Assembly: GCF_904846415.1 (NCBI RefSeq)
Contig: NZ_CAJHAR010000024.1
Coordinates: forward strand, 1-54,698
Direction of reading: 5' to 3'
DNA length: 54,698 nucleotides
Source: Psychrobacter piscatorii
Lineage (GTDB): Bacteria > Pseudomonadota > Gammaproteobacteria > Pseudomonadales > Moraxellaceae
Shown: piece after piece, positions 8,680 to 17,906 of the stretch
How the letters are laid out: every line of letters starts with the position of its first letter
How positions within the stretch are numbered: position 1 is the first letter of the stretch
Program-made: the position numbers and the translations under genes
Notes under the pieces: model-generated
Databases searched by the model: none
Seen by the model: the letters and a program-made list of their open reading frames with translations, nothing else
What the model was told of the DNA's origin: nothing

Positions 8680-9945
8680 ATGTCTAACGACAATTTAATG
8701 TTTACCGCAACAGAACATGGTCAAGCCATGCATGCCAAAGTCAAAGCGTTCATTGAAACGAATATTGAGCCCATCGAAGCCCAATTCTGGGAAGAATGTC
8801 ATAAGAAAAATCCTGATGGTAATTGGGAAAACTGGGAGTGGCCAGACGCTTATGATAACCTACGCAAACAAGCACGCGAGGAGGGTTTATGGAATTTATT
8901 CTTACCTGACGATACGTTAGGTGCAGGGCTTTCAGTCACTGACTATGCACCGATTGCAGAGCTGACGGGTCGCAGTTTGCTCGCGCCGCATGTGTTTAAC
9001 TGCAATGCGCCTGACAGCGGCAATATGGAGCTATTATGGCGCTATGGTACGCAAGAACAGCAAGACAAATGGCTCACGCCGCTATTAGAAGGTGAGACCC
9101 GCTCAGTGTTTTGTATGACTGAGCCTGATGTGGCCTCAAGCGATGCCACTAATATGCAAGCAACTGCTGTGGTCGATGGTGATGAAATTGTCATTAACGG
9201 TAGCAAATGGTGGTCATCAGGTCTGGGTGATCCTGCGGTTGATATTTTAATTGTGATGGCCTATACCGCGGATGAAAGCGCAGACCGTCATCATCAGCAC
9301 TCGATGGTACTGGTACCAGTTAATACAGCGGGTGTGAATATTAAACGCATGCTCAAAGTGTTTGGCGATTATGATGCACCGCACGGTCATGGTGAGATCA
9401 GCTTTGATAATGTACGTGTGCCCGTCAGTCACTTTATTGGTGGGCCAGGTAAAGGCTTTGAGATTGCACAAGGTCGCTTAGGACCAGGTCGTATTCATCA
9501 CTGCATGCGTTGTATTGGTGCGGCTGAGAAGTCTTTAGAATTGGCGGTTAAGCGAGGCATGTCACGTACTGCGTTTGGTAAGCCGCTACTACAATTGGGC
9601 GGAAACTTTGAGCGTATCTCTGAGGCACGTATCAAGATTGATCAAGCGCGCTTGCTAACCCTTTATGCGGCGCAAAAAATGGACGCTCAAGGAACCAAAG
9701 CGGCATTGACTGAAATCTCCGCGATCAAAGTCGTTGCGCCAACTGTATTGCAGGAAGTGGTCGATATGGCGATTCAGATTCACGGTGGCATGGGTGTTTG
9801 CCAAGATACCTTGTTACCGAATTTCTATGCGCAGGCACGTGTACTACGGTTAGCAGATGGTCCTGATGAAGTACATAAAACGATGATTGCCAAGCTAGAG
9901 CTAAAACGTCAAGGTTTTAGCCGTTCTCAGTCTAACAAAGCCTAA
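8680..9945 (+). CDS. Acyl-CoA dehydrogenase of the ACAD10/ACAD11 type
   Basis: FAD-dependent acyl-CoA dehydrogenase fold, 421 residues, cytoplasmic. N-terminal helices are followed by the flavin/substrate region VFCMTEPDVASSDATNM and NGSKWWSSG, then the C-terminal helical domain with RIHHCMRCIGAAEKSLEL and QIHGGMGV. The position that carries the catalytic Glu in medium-chain enzymes (Y-E-G-T) reads ADGPDEVH here, with Asp about 393; this DGPDEVH signature is the one I associate with ACAD10/11 relatives. The next gene is an APH-type kinase matching the other half of ACAD11. Known ACAD11-like and LvaA/LvaC systems degrade 4-hydroxyacyl-CoA through a 4-phospho intermediate, so 4-hydroxyacyl-CoA is a reasonable substrate guess. 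AAGGAAG precedes the ATG at good spacing. Confidence 0.85.
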   Translation: MSNDNLMFTATEHGQAMHAKVKAFIETNIEPIEAQFWEECHKKNPDGNWENWEWPDAYDNLRKQAREEGLWNLFLPDDTLGAGLSVTDYAPIAELTGRSLLAPHVFNCNAPDSGNMELLWRYGTQEQQDKWLTPLLEGETRSVFCMTEPDVASSDATNMQATAVVDGDEIVINGSKWWSSGLGDPAVDILIVMAYTADESADRHHQHSMVLVPVNTAGVNIKRMLKVFGDYDAPHGHGEISFDNVRVPVSHFIGGPGKGFEIAQGRLGPGRIHHCMRCIGAAEKSLELAVKRGMSRTAFGKPLLQLGGNFERISEARIKIDQARLLTLYAAQKMDAQGTKAALTEISAIKVVAPTVLQEVVDMAIQIHGGMGVCQDTLLPNFYAQARVLRLADGPDEVHKTMIAKLELKRQGFSRSQSNKA

Positions 9946-10011
9946 GGTTAATCAATGGGCGTGAGTAAGTCTTAACTTGCTCATACCACTGTTGTTAAAA
10001 ACAAAATAAAT

Positions 10012-10048
10012 TGAAAATTCACTATTAATGATTTAGTAGTGAATTTTT
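10012..10048 (+). terminator. Hairpin between the dehydrogenase and kinase genes
   Basis: AAAATTCACTA pairs perfectly with TAGTGAATTTT across a loop of about 12 bases, and the 3' arm ends in a short T run. It could terminate or attenuate transcription between the two genes, or act as a processing site. Confidence 0.5.
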
Positions 10049-10135
10049 CATCACTAATACTATTTCATTGTTATTAACTATTTTAATACTACTAGATGTT
10101 ATAAAAATAAATCATTACAGGATAAGGAATGTCTC

Positions 10136-11380
10136 ATGGTAACTGATAATAAAGTACTCGATAAAGGCGGTGCCGTACGTGAGGGTGAAGAGCTTGATAC
10201 CAAAGCGGTGAGCGCATGGCTGCGTAGCCAAGGTGTCGATGTCGTAGGTGAGCCTACAGTCACTCAGTTTTCAGGCGGCGCATCAAACTGGACGTACCGC
10301 TTGCAATATGAAGGCGACGATAAAGGTCAAGATCTTATCTTACGCCGTCCGCCAAAAGGTACTAAGGCAAAATCTGCACATGACATGGTGCGCGAATATA
10401 CCGTCCAAAATGCACTAAAAGATGCCTATCCTTACGTACCTGAGATGATGGCTCTATGTACAGATGAAGCCGTCATCGGTGCTGATTTTTATGTCATGGA
10501 GCGTATGGAGGGGATCATTCCTCGTGCAAACTTACCAAAAGGGGTCGATCTAGAGGCTGAACAAACCCGTTTACTTTGTACCAATGTTTTGGATGCGTTG
10601 GTAGAGCTGCATCAGATAGACTATACCGAGCATCCTGATTTGGTTGATTTGGGTCGCGGTGATGGCTATTGCGCGCGCCAAATTAGTGGCTGGGACAAGC
10701 GCTATGTCAAAGCAAAGACCCCTAACGTCCCAAGCTTTGCCTTGGTCAGACAGTGGCTCAAAAAGCACACGCCTGCTGATAGCAAAACGTGCATCATTCA
10801 TAATGACTGGCGCTTTGACAACGTCATACTCGATGCAGATGAGCCGACTAAAGTGATTGGCGTGCTTGACTGGGAGATGGCAACGCTTGGCGATCCATTA
10901 ATGGATTTAGGTAGTGCCTTGGCTTACTGGATTGAGGAAGACGATAACATTGTCATGCAGCAGTTTCGTCGTCAGCCAACTCATTTAGAAGGTATGATGA
11001 CGCGTGATGAAGTGGTTGCTTATTATCTAGAAAAATCTGGACTTAAGATAGATAACTGGACCTTTTATGAAGTATTCGGTCTGTTCCGTCTATCAGGTAT
11101 CATTCAGCAAATCTACTATCGCTACTATCATAAGCAAACCACCAATCCAGCATTTAAGAACGCTTGGCTCGCTATACATGTCATGCACGCCAAATGTCTC
11201 AAACTGATTGCGCAATATGAAGGCGAGGCGCTGTTCAATGCACACGTTCAGCCGCATTTGGAAGACAGAGGAATCGATGCCGCGATGATTGAGAAATTGC
11301 CAGACCCTGTACAAAAAGTAGTGAAAGGCATTTTACCAAAGGGCTATTTTGCAAAATCCTCTGATTCATCTGAAATATAA
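10136..11380 (+). CDS. APH-family kinase, ACAD11 N-terminal-domain type
   Basis: Aminoglycoside-phosphotransferase-like kinase fold, 414 residues, without membrane segments. FSGGASNWTYRL is the nucleotide loop, LILRRPP carries the conserved basic residue, HNDWRFDNVILD (His222, Asp224, Asn229) is the catalytic loop and GVLDWEMATLGDP (Asp245) the metal site. The full-length match of the motif set to the kinase domain of ACAD10/ACAD11 makes antibiotic phosphorylation unlikely. LvaA of Pseudomonas, from the same superfamily, phosphorylates 4-hydroxyvaleryl-CoA. By analogy this enzyme may phosphorylate a 4-hydroxyacyl-CoA for the upstream dehydrogenase to process. AAGGA lies nine bases before the ATG. 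The histidine-phosphatase-like gene follows after 41 bases. Confidence 0.8.
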   Translation: MVTDNKVLDKGGAVREGEELDTKAVSAWLRSQGVDVVGEPTVTQFSGGASNWTYRLQYEGDDKGQDLILRRPPKGTKAKSAHDMVREYTVQNALKDAYPYVPEMMALCTDEAVIGADFYVMERMEGIIPRANLPKGVDLEAEQTRLLCTNVLDALVELHQIDYTEHPDLVDLGRGDGYCARQISGWDKRYVKAKTPNVPSFALVRQWLKKHTPADSKTCIIHNDWRFDNVILDADEPTKVIGVLDWEMATLGDPLMDLGSALAYWIEEDDNIVMQQFRRQPTHLEGMMTRDEVVAYYLEKSGLKIDNWTFYEVFGLFRLSGIIQQIYYRYYHKQTTNPAFKNAWLAIHVMHAKCLKLIAQYEGEALFNAHVQPHLEDRGIDAAMIEKLPDPVQKVVKGILPKGYFAKSSDSSEI

Positions 11381-11421
11381 GAAAATAGTATTTTGGACAA
11401 TATAATAAAAGGCAGTATTTT

Positions 11422-12186
11422 ATGACAACCATACTTTTAGCCCGTCATGGTCAGGCCTCTTTTGGTCAAGAAAACTACGATCAGCTTTCAGAGCTAGGTG
11501 AAACTCAAGCCAAAATGTTGGGTCAGCATTACGCAAATACTCAGCGCCGAATCGATGCGATATTTACGGGTAATTTGATTAGGCAACAAGATTCTGCGCG
11601 CCATTTTTGGGAGGGTTATCAACCTCTCATTCATGCTAATCACGGTGATGGTGGACCAACTATGTCAGCCATCGATTTTAACGAGCCCAATAGTTATATT
11701 CTGCCGCAATTTGATGAGTTTAATCATAAAGACGTGTTTGTGAAATCAGCTGGAGATTTTGGCAATCGAGCCGATATATCCGCTGAAATTGCCAAAGCAG
11801 AATCACCGTCCACGCGTTTGGCTGAACTATTCGACCAAGCGATGCAGCGCTGGCATGCGGGCGACAATGATCAAGACTATATTGAAAGCTGGACGCAGTT
11901 TAACGACCGTGCGCAGCAAGCACTTGAGCAAGTACGTACAAAAATAGCCAATATGAGTTTAGATCAGGACAGTACGGTGTTGGTCTTTACCTCAGGTGGC
12001 GTCATTGCTGCCATTACCGCGCAGCTCTTGAAGCAAGGCAGTCAAACTGCTTATCAGTTAAATAAAAGCTTAGTCAATACAGGCGTGACATCGATCACCC
12101 TAAAAAATCAAAGCACGCGTTTGTTGTCTTTGAACGAATACAGTCATCTATTCTCTGAAGGTAAGCGTTTTGTGACGTGGCGTTAG
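11422..12186 (+). CDS. Histidine phosphatase superfamily protein lacking the second core His
   Basis: Branch of the phosphoglycerate mutase/histidine phosphatase superfamily, 254 residues, cytoplasmic. The catalytic motif LLARHGQASFG sits at residues 5-15 with His9 as the expected phospho-acceptor. LSELGETQA is also typical. The second conserved core His, normally in an H-G-G context, is replaced: residues 187-195 read LVFTSGGVI, with Ser191. Activity may therefore be altered or lost, unless another residue serves. The gene follows the APH kinase by 41 bases and is probably cotranscribed, which points to a phospho-metabolite substrate in the same acyl-CoA pathway. That link is inference. No strong ribosome binding site is visible before the ATG. 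Confidence 0.75.
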   Translation: MTTILLARHGQASFGQENYDQLSELGETQAKMLGQHYANTQRRIDAIFTGNLIRQQDSARHFWEGYQPLIHANHGDGGPTMSAIDFNEPNSYILPQFDEFNHKDVFVKSAGDFGNRADISAEIAKAESPSTRLAELFDQAMQRWHAGDNDQDYIESWTQFNDRAQQALEQVRTKIANMSLDQDSTVLVFTSGGVIAAITAQLLKQGSQTAYQLNKSLVNTGVTSITLKNQSTRLLSLNEYSHLFSEGKRFVTWR

Positions 12187-12389
12187 GCTGAACGCATGTC
12201 ATGGTGATATATTAAAGCCATGATAAAGTAGCTATTTTAAATATGTGACCGCTACGTATATCGTTAACGTCAGTCATTATATTTGTTGAGTATTTTTCGT
12301 TTATTTTTACAACTGACAAGCTCAATCTATCGATTTGCGATATTATAGGCTATCGATTTTATCTAATATTGATATAAAAAGGATTGTCT

Positions 12390-13259
12390 ATGAAAAATAA
12401 ATTGATCAATTTGGTAACCAAAAGCGCTAAACAAAGTAAAAATCAGGTGTTTAGTGCGATTCAGCCATCGCGATATCTAAAAGAGCTAAATGAGCAGCAA
12501 GTAGGGAAAAATAAGACTGTATTGATTACGGGTGCCAGTTCAGGTCTGGGCGAGGGCATGGCAAGATTGTTTGCTAAGCTTGGTTACAACCTTGCTATCT
12601 GTGCGCGCCGTACGGATCGTTTAGAAAGCCTGCAGTCAGAGCTGGTAGCAGCATATCCTAATATACGCGTTGAGTACCGAGCGTTAGATGTCAGTAATTA
12701 CGACGCTGTTTTCAAAGTATTTGATGCATTTGCTGCTGATTTTGGCACGATTGACCGCGTAATAGTCAATGCCGGTATTGGCGATAGCCGCCGCATTGGT
12801 AAAGGGCGCTTTGATACCAACCGCCGTACTGTTGAGATTAATTTTATCTCGGCATTAGCACAATGTGAAGCGGCGATGAATATCTTCCGGGCTCAAAATA
12901 GCGGTCATCTGGTGGCAATGTCGAGCATGTCAGCGATGCGCGGTCTACCTAAGCACTTGACGGCTTATGGTGCGAGTAAAGCAGGTTTGGCACATCTTGC
13001 AGAAGGTATTCGTGCTGATATGCTATTGACTAAGCTACCTATCAAGGTGTCTACCATTTATCCCGGTTACATCCGTACCGAGATTAATACGAATGCCAAG
13101 CCATTGCCGTTTGAGGTAGATACTGATACCGGTACCAAAGCGATTGTTGCGGCGATTGAGGCAGGTGTGGAAGAAGCGTGTGTACCAAGCTTGCCATGGT
13201 CGATTGTAGGTCAGGCAATGAAGCGTTTGCCGCTGCAAGTGATGAGCCGATTGAGCTGA
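12390..13259 (+). CDS. Short-chain dehydrogenase/reductase
   Basis: Classical SDR with Rossmann fold, 289 residues. VLITGASSGLGEG (about 45-57) is the T-G-x3-G-x-G cofactor loop, CARRTDR follows strand two and favours NADP(H), VIVNAGIG is the N-A-G motif, and catalytic Ser (MSSMSAM, about 178), Tyr193 and Lys197 (TAYGASKAG) are all present. The frame can be extended to TTG at 12384, but AAAAGGA ends six bases before the ATG at 12390, which fixes that start. A gap of about 200 bases separates it from the phosphatase-like gene, so its membership of that operon is uncertain. A redox step on a hydroxy- or oxo-acyl substrate would fit the neighbourhood. The substrate is unknown. Confidence 0.85.
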   Translation: MKNKLINLVTKSAKQSKNQVFSAIQPSRYLKELNEQQVGKNKTVLITGASSGLGEGMARLFAKLGYNLAICARRTDRLESLQSELVAAYPNIRVEYRALDVSNYDAVFKVFDAFAADFGTIDRVIVNAGIGDSRRIGKGRFDTNRRTVEINFISALAQCEAAMNIFRAQNSGHLVAMSSMSAMRGLPKHLTAYGASKAGLAHLAEGIRADMLLTKLPIKVSTIYPGYIRTEINTNAKPLPFEVDTDTGTKAIVAAIEAGVEEACVPSLPWSIVGQAMKRLPLQVMSRLS

Positions 13260-13285
13260 TACGATAGGTTTATTCAACAAAAACA

Positions 13286-13317
13286 AAAAGCCCACTTTAA
13301 TAATAGTGGGCTTTTTT
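13286..13317. terminator. Bidirectional terminator between SDR and fadD
   Basis: AAAGCCCACT and AGTGGGCTTT form a perfect stem over an 8-base loop, with A residues on the left and T residues on the right, so it can stop both the rightward SDR transcript and the leftward fadD transcript. Confidence 0.9.
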
Positions 13318-13346
13318 GTCTCTATGGCAAAATCATAATGTACAGA

Positions 13347-15047
13347 TTACAACGTTTGCGGGTTGTCTGATAGGTGCTGCTCACGTAGCTTTTGACGCAA
13401 TACTTTACCCACGTTGCTTTTTGGTAGTTCGCTGACAAACTCAATGTGACGCGGACATTTATAACCGGTTAGATTATCCAATGCAAACTCTTTAATATCT
13501 TCTTTGGTGACATTATTATCTGCAGGGACAATATAGATTTTGACGGCTTCACCTTGGTTTTCATCAGGGATGCCAATCACGGCGCAATCAACGATACCCT
13601 CGTGGTCAAGCATAACGGCTTCGATCTCATTCGGGAACACATTAAAACCTGAGACCAAGATCATGTCTTTTTTACGGTCTAGTAAAGTAAAGTAGCCTTT
13701 CTCATCCATGCTTACGATATCACCAGTACGGAAATACCCATCGCGAGTGAAATCGGTCGTATTGTCTCTATTAAAATAGCCTGACATGACGTTCGGACCT
13801 TTGATACACATTTCACCTGCCTGATGCATGGCGACACGTTCACCATTTTCGTCGACGACGATGATATCGACACTAGGAACGGGTATGCCAATAGAGCCAT
13901 TGAATTTGCGGTCAGTGACCACATTAGCAGTACCGCCAGCGACGCCTTCAGTCATACCCCAGCCTTCAACCATAGGGCATCCAGTCACTTCTAACCAACG
14001 TGCTGCGGTTTGTTCAGTTGCTGCCATACCGCCCGCCTGAGTGATACGTAAGGCGCTAAAGTCCAAATCTTTAAAGTTTGGCTGATCAAGCAATCCTTTA
14101 AATAGGGTATTGACCGCAGGGAAAATATGGAACGGCTGTTTTGATAGGGTTTTAACAAACCCTGGCATATCGCGTGGATTGGGTACTAATATAAAGGTAT
14201 AACCTGAGCGCATACCAAGTAGACTGAGCATAAAGGCGAAAATATGATACAGCGGCAACGCCATCACCATATTGATGTATACCTCGTTGATGCCTGAGGT
14301 CACAGGACGATACCATGCTTCTGACTGCATCGCCGCCGCGACGACATTACGTTGGGTTAAAACAGCCCCTTTAGAAAGACCAGTTGTACCACCTGTGTAC
14401 TGTAGAATCGCTTTTTGTTGCAGTGTGGTTTTGGGGTCTTGAAGCGGTAAGTTGCGCCCTTTTTTGAGTACTTCAGGAAACTTGGTCACATTGTACTTTG
14501 GGTCATTCAGGTTGTACTTGGGCACCAAGCGTTTGACCTGACGGATAACGGTATTCACCAAAATACCTTTTAGACCCATCATATCGCCCATTTTTGATAG
14601 GACAATGCGTTTGACATTGGTCTCTTCGATGACCTGCTCAAGCGCTTGAGCAAAATTATCCACCACAAAAATCACCTGAGCACCTGAATCATTTAATTGA
14701 TGACGTAGCTCACGACCTGTATACAGTGGGTTAATAGGGGTGCAGACATAGCCTGCGCGTAAGATACCAATCATGGTTGGCAAATATTGTGGGACATTTG
14801 GCATCATAAGTGCCACGACGCTGCCTTTCGGTAAGCCTTGAGCTTGTAACCATGCTGCTACTGCCAGTGACGCCTTATCAACATCATCATAGGTATGAGT
14901 CACACCCATACAGATAGTCATCGGATGCATACGAAAACGATTGAAGCACTCCTCATATAGTTCTATGAGGCTTTCATATTGATCAGGGTTGATGGTCTTG
15001 GGTACGTTTTCGGGGTATTGAGCAAGCCAAGGTTTATCTGCTGTCAT
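13347..15047 (-). CDS. fadD: Long-chain-fatty-acid--CoA ligase (copy 1)
   Basis: Acyl-CoA synthetase that activates imported or released fatty acids to acyl-CoA at the inner membrane for beta-oxidation. ATP and CoA are cosubstrates and acyl-AMP is the intermediate. The P-loop-like AMP-binding motif is LQYTGGTTGLSKGA (about 216-229); GWGMTEG and YFRTGDIVSMDEKGYF with DRKKDMI are the other adenylate-forming signatures, and PKSNVGKVLRQKL holds the C-terminal catalytic Lys. At 566 residues it matches E. coli FadD (561). AAGGAC lies about eight bases before the ATG. A close paralogue sits immediately upstream on the same strand. The pair may be specialised for different chain lengths. Confidence 0.95.
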   Translation of the reverse strand: MTADKPWLAQYPENVPKTINPDQYESLIELYEECFNRFRMHPMTICMGVTHTYDDVDKASLAVAAWLQAQGLPKGSVVALMMPNVPQYLPTMIGILRAGYVCTPINPLYTGRELRHQLNDSGAQVIFVVDNFAQALEQVIEETNVKRIVLSKMGDMMGLKGILVNTVIRQVKRLVPKYNLNDPKYNVTKFPEVLKKGRNLPLQDPKTTLQQKAILQYTGGTTGLSKGAVLTQRNVVAAAMQSEAWYRPVTSGINEVYINMVMALPLYHIFAFMLSLLGMRSGYTFILVPNPRDMPGFVKTLSKQPFHIFPAVNTLFKGLLDQPNFKDLDFSALRITQAGGMAATEQTAARWLEVTGCPMVEGWGMTEGVAGGTANVVTDRKFNGSIGIPVPSVDIIVVDENGERVAMHQAGEMCIKGPNVMSGYFNRDNTTDFTRDGYFRTGDIVSMDEKGYFTLLDRKKDMILVSGFNVFPNEIEAVMLDHEGIVDCAVIGIPDENQGEAVKIYIVPADNNVTKEDIKEFALDNLTGYKCPRHIEFVSELPKSNVGKVLRQKLREQHLSDNPQTL

Positions 15048-15636
15048 GCCTAGCGTCCTTAAATTAAGATAAGTTAAGGTTCTATAAAAAAGTAGTCACA
15101 TCCATGTCGACGATATACATCAGTGCCTTTTGAGCGATGAATTGTCGAGTGCTATCCTTTGTTTTCACATACTGCTAAAGTACAGAGTCCTTTATAAAAT
15201 TTGATTCAACTGCTAAGAATGAGCTACTAAAAAATAAGCATCTAAGTAGCTCAAACGGCTGATTACTGTTTTTAAAATTAAAATCCTTATTCAAATTAAC
15301 AGTCGTAAAATGACCTAAATTAAATATTCAATTAATCTAAATCGATAGAAAACTTAGTGACACATTTCGGCATTACATTAACATAACTACAACTAAATTC
15401 GTTACGGCTATCAAAGAACTCAATAGTTTATATTTACGTTTGATATATTGAACAATATGTGTTGAAAGGTAAAAGAGACAAGAGGTTCACGCTAATGAAT
15501 GGTATTTATCATTTATATAATCATTGGTAAAAGTTATAAAAATGACAATTAAAAAGGAATATACAGAGACGAATATGTAGAATGAAAAAAGCGCCTTATA
15601 ATTAAGATAAGGCGCTTTTTTATTGAGAGAATTTGC
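15048..15636. other. Region between the two fadD genes
   Basis: Holds the terminator of the upstream fadD copy (15584-15621) and presumably the promoter of copy 1. The sequence is AT-rich with no credible gene, RNA or repeat. That each copy has its own terminator or leader suggests separate transcription. Confidence 0.5.
15584..15621. terminator. Terminator downstream of fadD copy 2
   Basis: AAAAAAGCGCCTTAT pairs with ATAAGGCGCTTTTTT around a short AT loop. It lies just beyond the stop of the leftward fadD copy 2 and would work in both directions. Confidence 0.9.
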
Positions 15637-17334
15637 TTATCGTTGAGGATGATCTGCTTGATGTTTTTCACGTAGTTTTTGACGTAGTACTTTACCGACA
15701 TTACTTTTCGGTAATTCGCTGACAAATTCAATATGACGCGGACATTTATAGCCAGTTAGGTTGTCTAGTGCAAAATCTTTGATAATTTCTTTAGTCACAT
15801 TGTTGTCTTCAGGAACCACGTATATTTTGACAGCCTCACCCTGATGGCTATCAGGAATACCGATTACTGCACAGTCAAGGATACCATCACAGTCGAGCAT
15901 GACAGATTCGATCTCATTGGGAAAAACATTAAATCCTGATACCAAGATCATGTCCTTTTTACGATCTAATAGTTTGATATAGCCCTTATCATCCATACTA
16001 ACGATGTCTCCAGTACGGAAGTAACCGTCACTAGTAAAATCACCACTACTATCTCGGTTTAGATATCCAGAAGTTACATTGGGTCCTTTGATACATAATT
16101 CGCCGCCTTCGTTCAGTTTTACCTGATTGCCTTCTTCGTCGATAATGATGACATCTACGCCAGGGGCAGGCACGCCAATGGTGCCATTAAACTCACGGTT
16201 TGTAATCACGTTCGCTGTGCCGACGGCAACACCCTCCGTCATACCCCAACCTTCAATCATTGCGCAGCCAGTCACCTCTAGCCAACGTTTGGCAGTTTGC
16301 TCGGTTGCAGCCATGCCGCCAGCCTGTGAAATACGAAGCGAGTTAAAGTTTAAGTCTTTGAAATTTGGATTATCTAATAGCCCTTTAAAGAGAGTGTTGA
16401 CGGCGGGGAAGATATGGAACGGTTGTTTTGATAAGGTTTTGACAAATCCAGGAATATCACGCGGATTGGGTACCAGTATGAAGGTATAACCTGAGCGCAT
16501 ACCCAGTAGACTAAGCATAAAAGCAAAAATATGATAAAGCGGTAGCGCCATGACCATATTGATATATACCTCATTGATCTCTGAGGTGATAGGTCGTGTC
16601 CATGCTTCTGATTGCATTGCCGCTGCCACAACATTGCGCTGTGATAAAATAGCACCTTTAGAGAGCCCTGTGGTACCACCGGTATATTGTAAGAATGCTT
16701 TTTGGTCTAAAGACATCTTTGGCTGTTGGAAAGGTAGGTTTTTACCTTTCTTCAATACGTCAGGAAATTTAGTGACATGATATTTAGGGTCGTTGAGATT
16801 GTACTTAGGAACTAAGCGCTTGACCTGACGGATAATAGTATTTACTAAAATCCCTTTTAAACCCATCATATCGCCCATTTTCGATAGGATAATACGTTTG
16901 ATAGAGGTCTCTTCAATGACCTGCTCCAGCGCCTGAGCAAAGTTATCGACCACAAATATTGCTTGTGCACCAGAGTCATTAAGCTGATGCCGTAGCTCTC
17001 GACCAGTGTAAAGTGGGTTGACAGGGGTACAAATGTAACCTGCACGCAAAATTCCGATCATGGTTGGTAAGTATTGAGGTACGTTTGGCATCATGAGCGC
17101 CACGACACTGCCTTTGGGCAAGCCTTGCTCTTGTAACCATGCTGCTACCGCTAGTGATGCTTTGTCAACGTCATTATAAGTATGGGTCACACCCATGCAG
17201 ATGCTCATCGGATGACCGCGAAACCGGTCAAAACATTCTTCGTACAGCTCCATAATGCTACTGTATCTATCAGGATCAATAGTTTTTGGTACACCTGCGG
17301 GATATTGAGAAAGCCAAGGTTTGTTCGGCATCAT
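15637..17334 (-). CDS. fadD: Long-chain-fatty-acid--CoA ligase (copy 2)
   Basis: Second FadD, co-linear with copy 1 over its full length and clearly a tandem duplicate. Almost all core motifs are identical (YTGGTTGLSKGA, GWGMTEGVA, DRKKDMILVSG), with differences concentrated around 195-215 and 400-460. The frame is open 28 codons further to 17418, but comparison with copy 1 (MTADKPWLAQYP against MMPNKPWLSQYP) and the shared leader AAGGACGCT place the start at ATG 17334, giving 565 residues. The retained coding integrity of both copies suggests both are used. Its substrate preference relative to copy 1 is unknown. Confidence 0.95.
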   Translation of the reverse strand: MMPNKPWLSQYPAGVPKTIDPDRYSSIMELYEECFDRFRGHPMSICMGVTHTYNDVDKASLAVAAWLQEQGLPKGSVVALMMPNVPQYLPTMIGILRAGYICTPVNPLYTGRELRHQLNDSGAQAIFVVDNFAQALEQVIEETSIKRIILSKMGDMMGLKGILVNTIIRQVKRLVPKYNLNDPKYHVTKFPDVLKKGKNLPFQQPKMSLDQKAFLQYTGGTTGLSKGAILSQRNVVAAAMQSEAWTRPITSEINEVYINMVMALPLYHIFAFMLSLLGMRSGYTFILVPNPRDIPGFVKTLSKQPFHIFPAVNTLFKGLLDNPNFKDLNFNSLRISQAGGMAATEQTAKRWLEVTGCAMIEGWGMTEGVAVGTANVITNREFNGTIGVPAPGVDVIIIDEEGNQVKLNEGGELCIKGPNVTSGYLNRDSSGDFTSDGYFRTGDIVSMDDKGYIKLLDRKKDMILVSGFNVFPNEIESVMLDCDGILDCAVIGIPDSHQGEAVKIYVVPEDNNVTKEIIKDFALDNLTGYKCPRHIEFVSELPKSNVGKVLRQKLREKHQADHPQR

Positions 17335-17906
17335 GGTCAGCGTCCTTGCAATTTGATATAGGTGAATGTTTTTTAAGAAAGCAGTCATATGCATGTCAAT
17401 ATCATAAATCAGCATCAATGTGATTAACCTGCTATTGGATGCAATAACGTCCGTGTCTGCTTGCTTTTGTTGCCGTTGTTCAATGCTAATTAACTACTGA
17501 TGGGTGAGCTAAATGAATCAAACAATTAGATAATCTAATGACAGAAATAACCTGTATTTCAATTAGATGTTATCTGGTTTTTGCAACTACGGTATCAAAA
17601 AAACGATACATTTAAGCAATACAGTAGCATGAATAATGTTGAAGACAATAATAGAAAGCAAGACTGAGCAGTACATAGATAAAGCTGAAAAATTTGAGAC
17701 ATCTATGATGTTTAAGAAATGAGATAAAGTAAGGCGTATTTTTGAGCTGGTAATGAATATAAAGACAGGGCAGATTGTTTATTAATGATGGATAAAGTAA
17801 TTGACTGTTTAGATGAGTGAACGAGCTTATGTAGATAAACAACGGTCTGGTTTTTTAGAATGATAATGCTTGATCGTCAACATGAGGGATAAGATCAGAG
17901 AAAAAA
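17335..17906. other. Intergenic region between fetB and fadD copy 2
   Basis: About 570 bases that hold the fadD copy 2 leader near 17335-17350 and otherwise show only AT-rich sequence. I see no RNA gene, terminator, repeat or credible frame. Confidence 0.4.

Noticed and set aside
10136..11380. Aminoglycoside resistance gene
   Set aside because: Although the fold is APH, the length, the motifs and the adjacent ACAD-type dehydrogenase fit the ACAD11-like metabolic kinases.
15637..17418. FadD copy 2 with 28 extra N-terminal residues
   Set aside because: Comparison with copy 1 and the shared AAGGACGCT leader places the start at 17334.
17612..17842. 76-residue hydrophobic frame before fetB
   Set aside because: Low-complexity AT-rich sequence, no ribosome binding site and no family resemblance; more likely a chance frame in an intergenic region.
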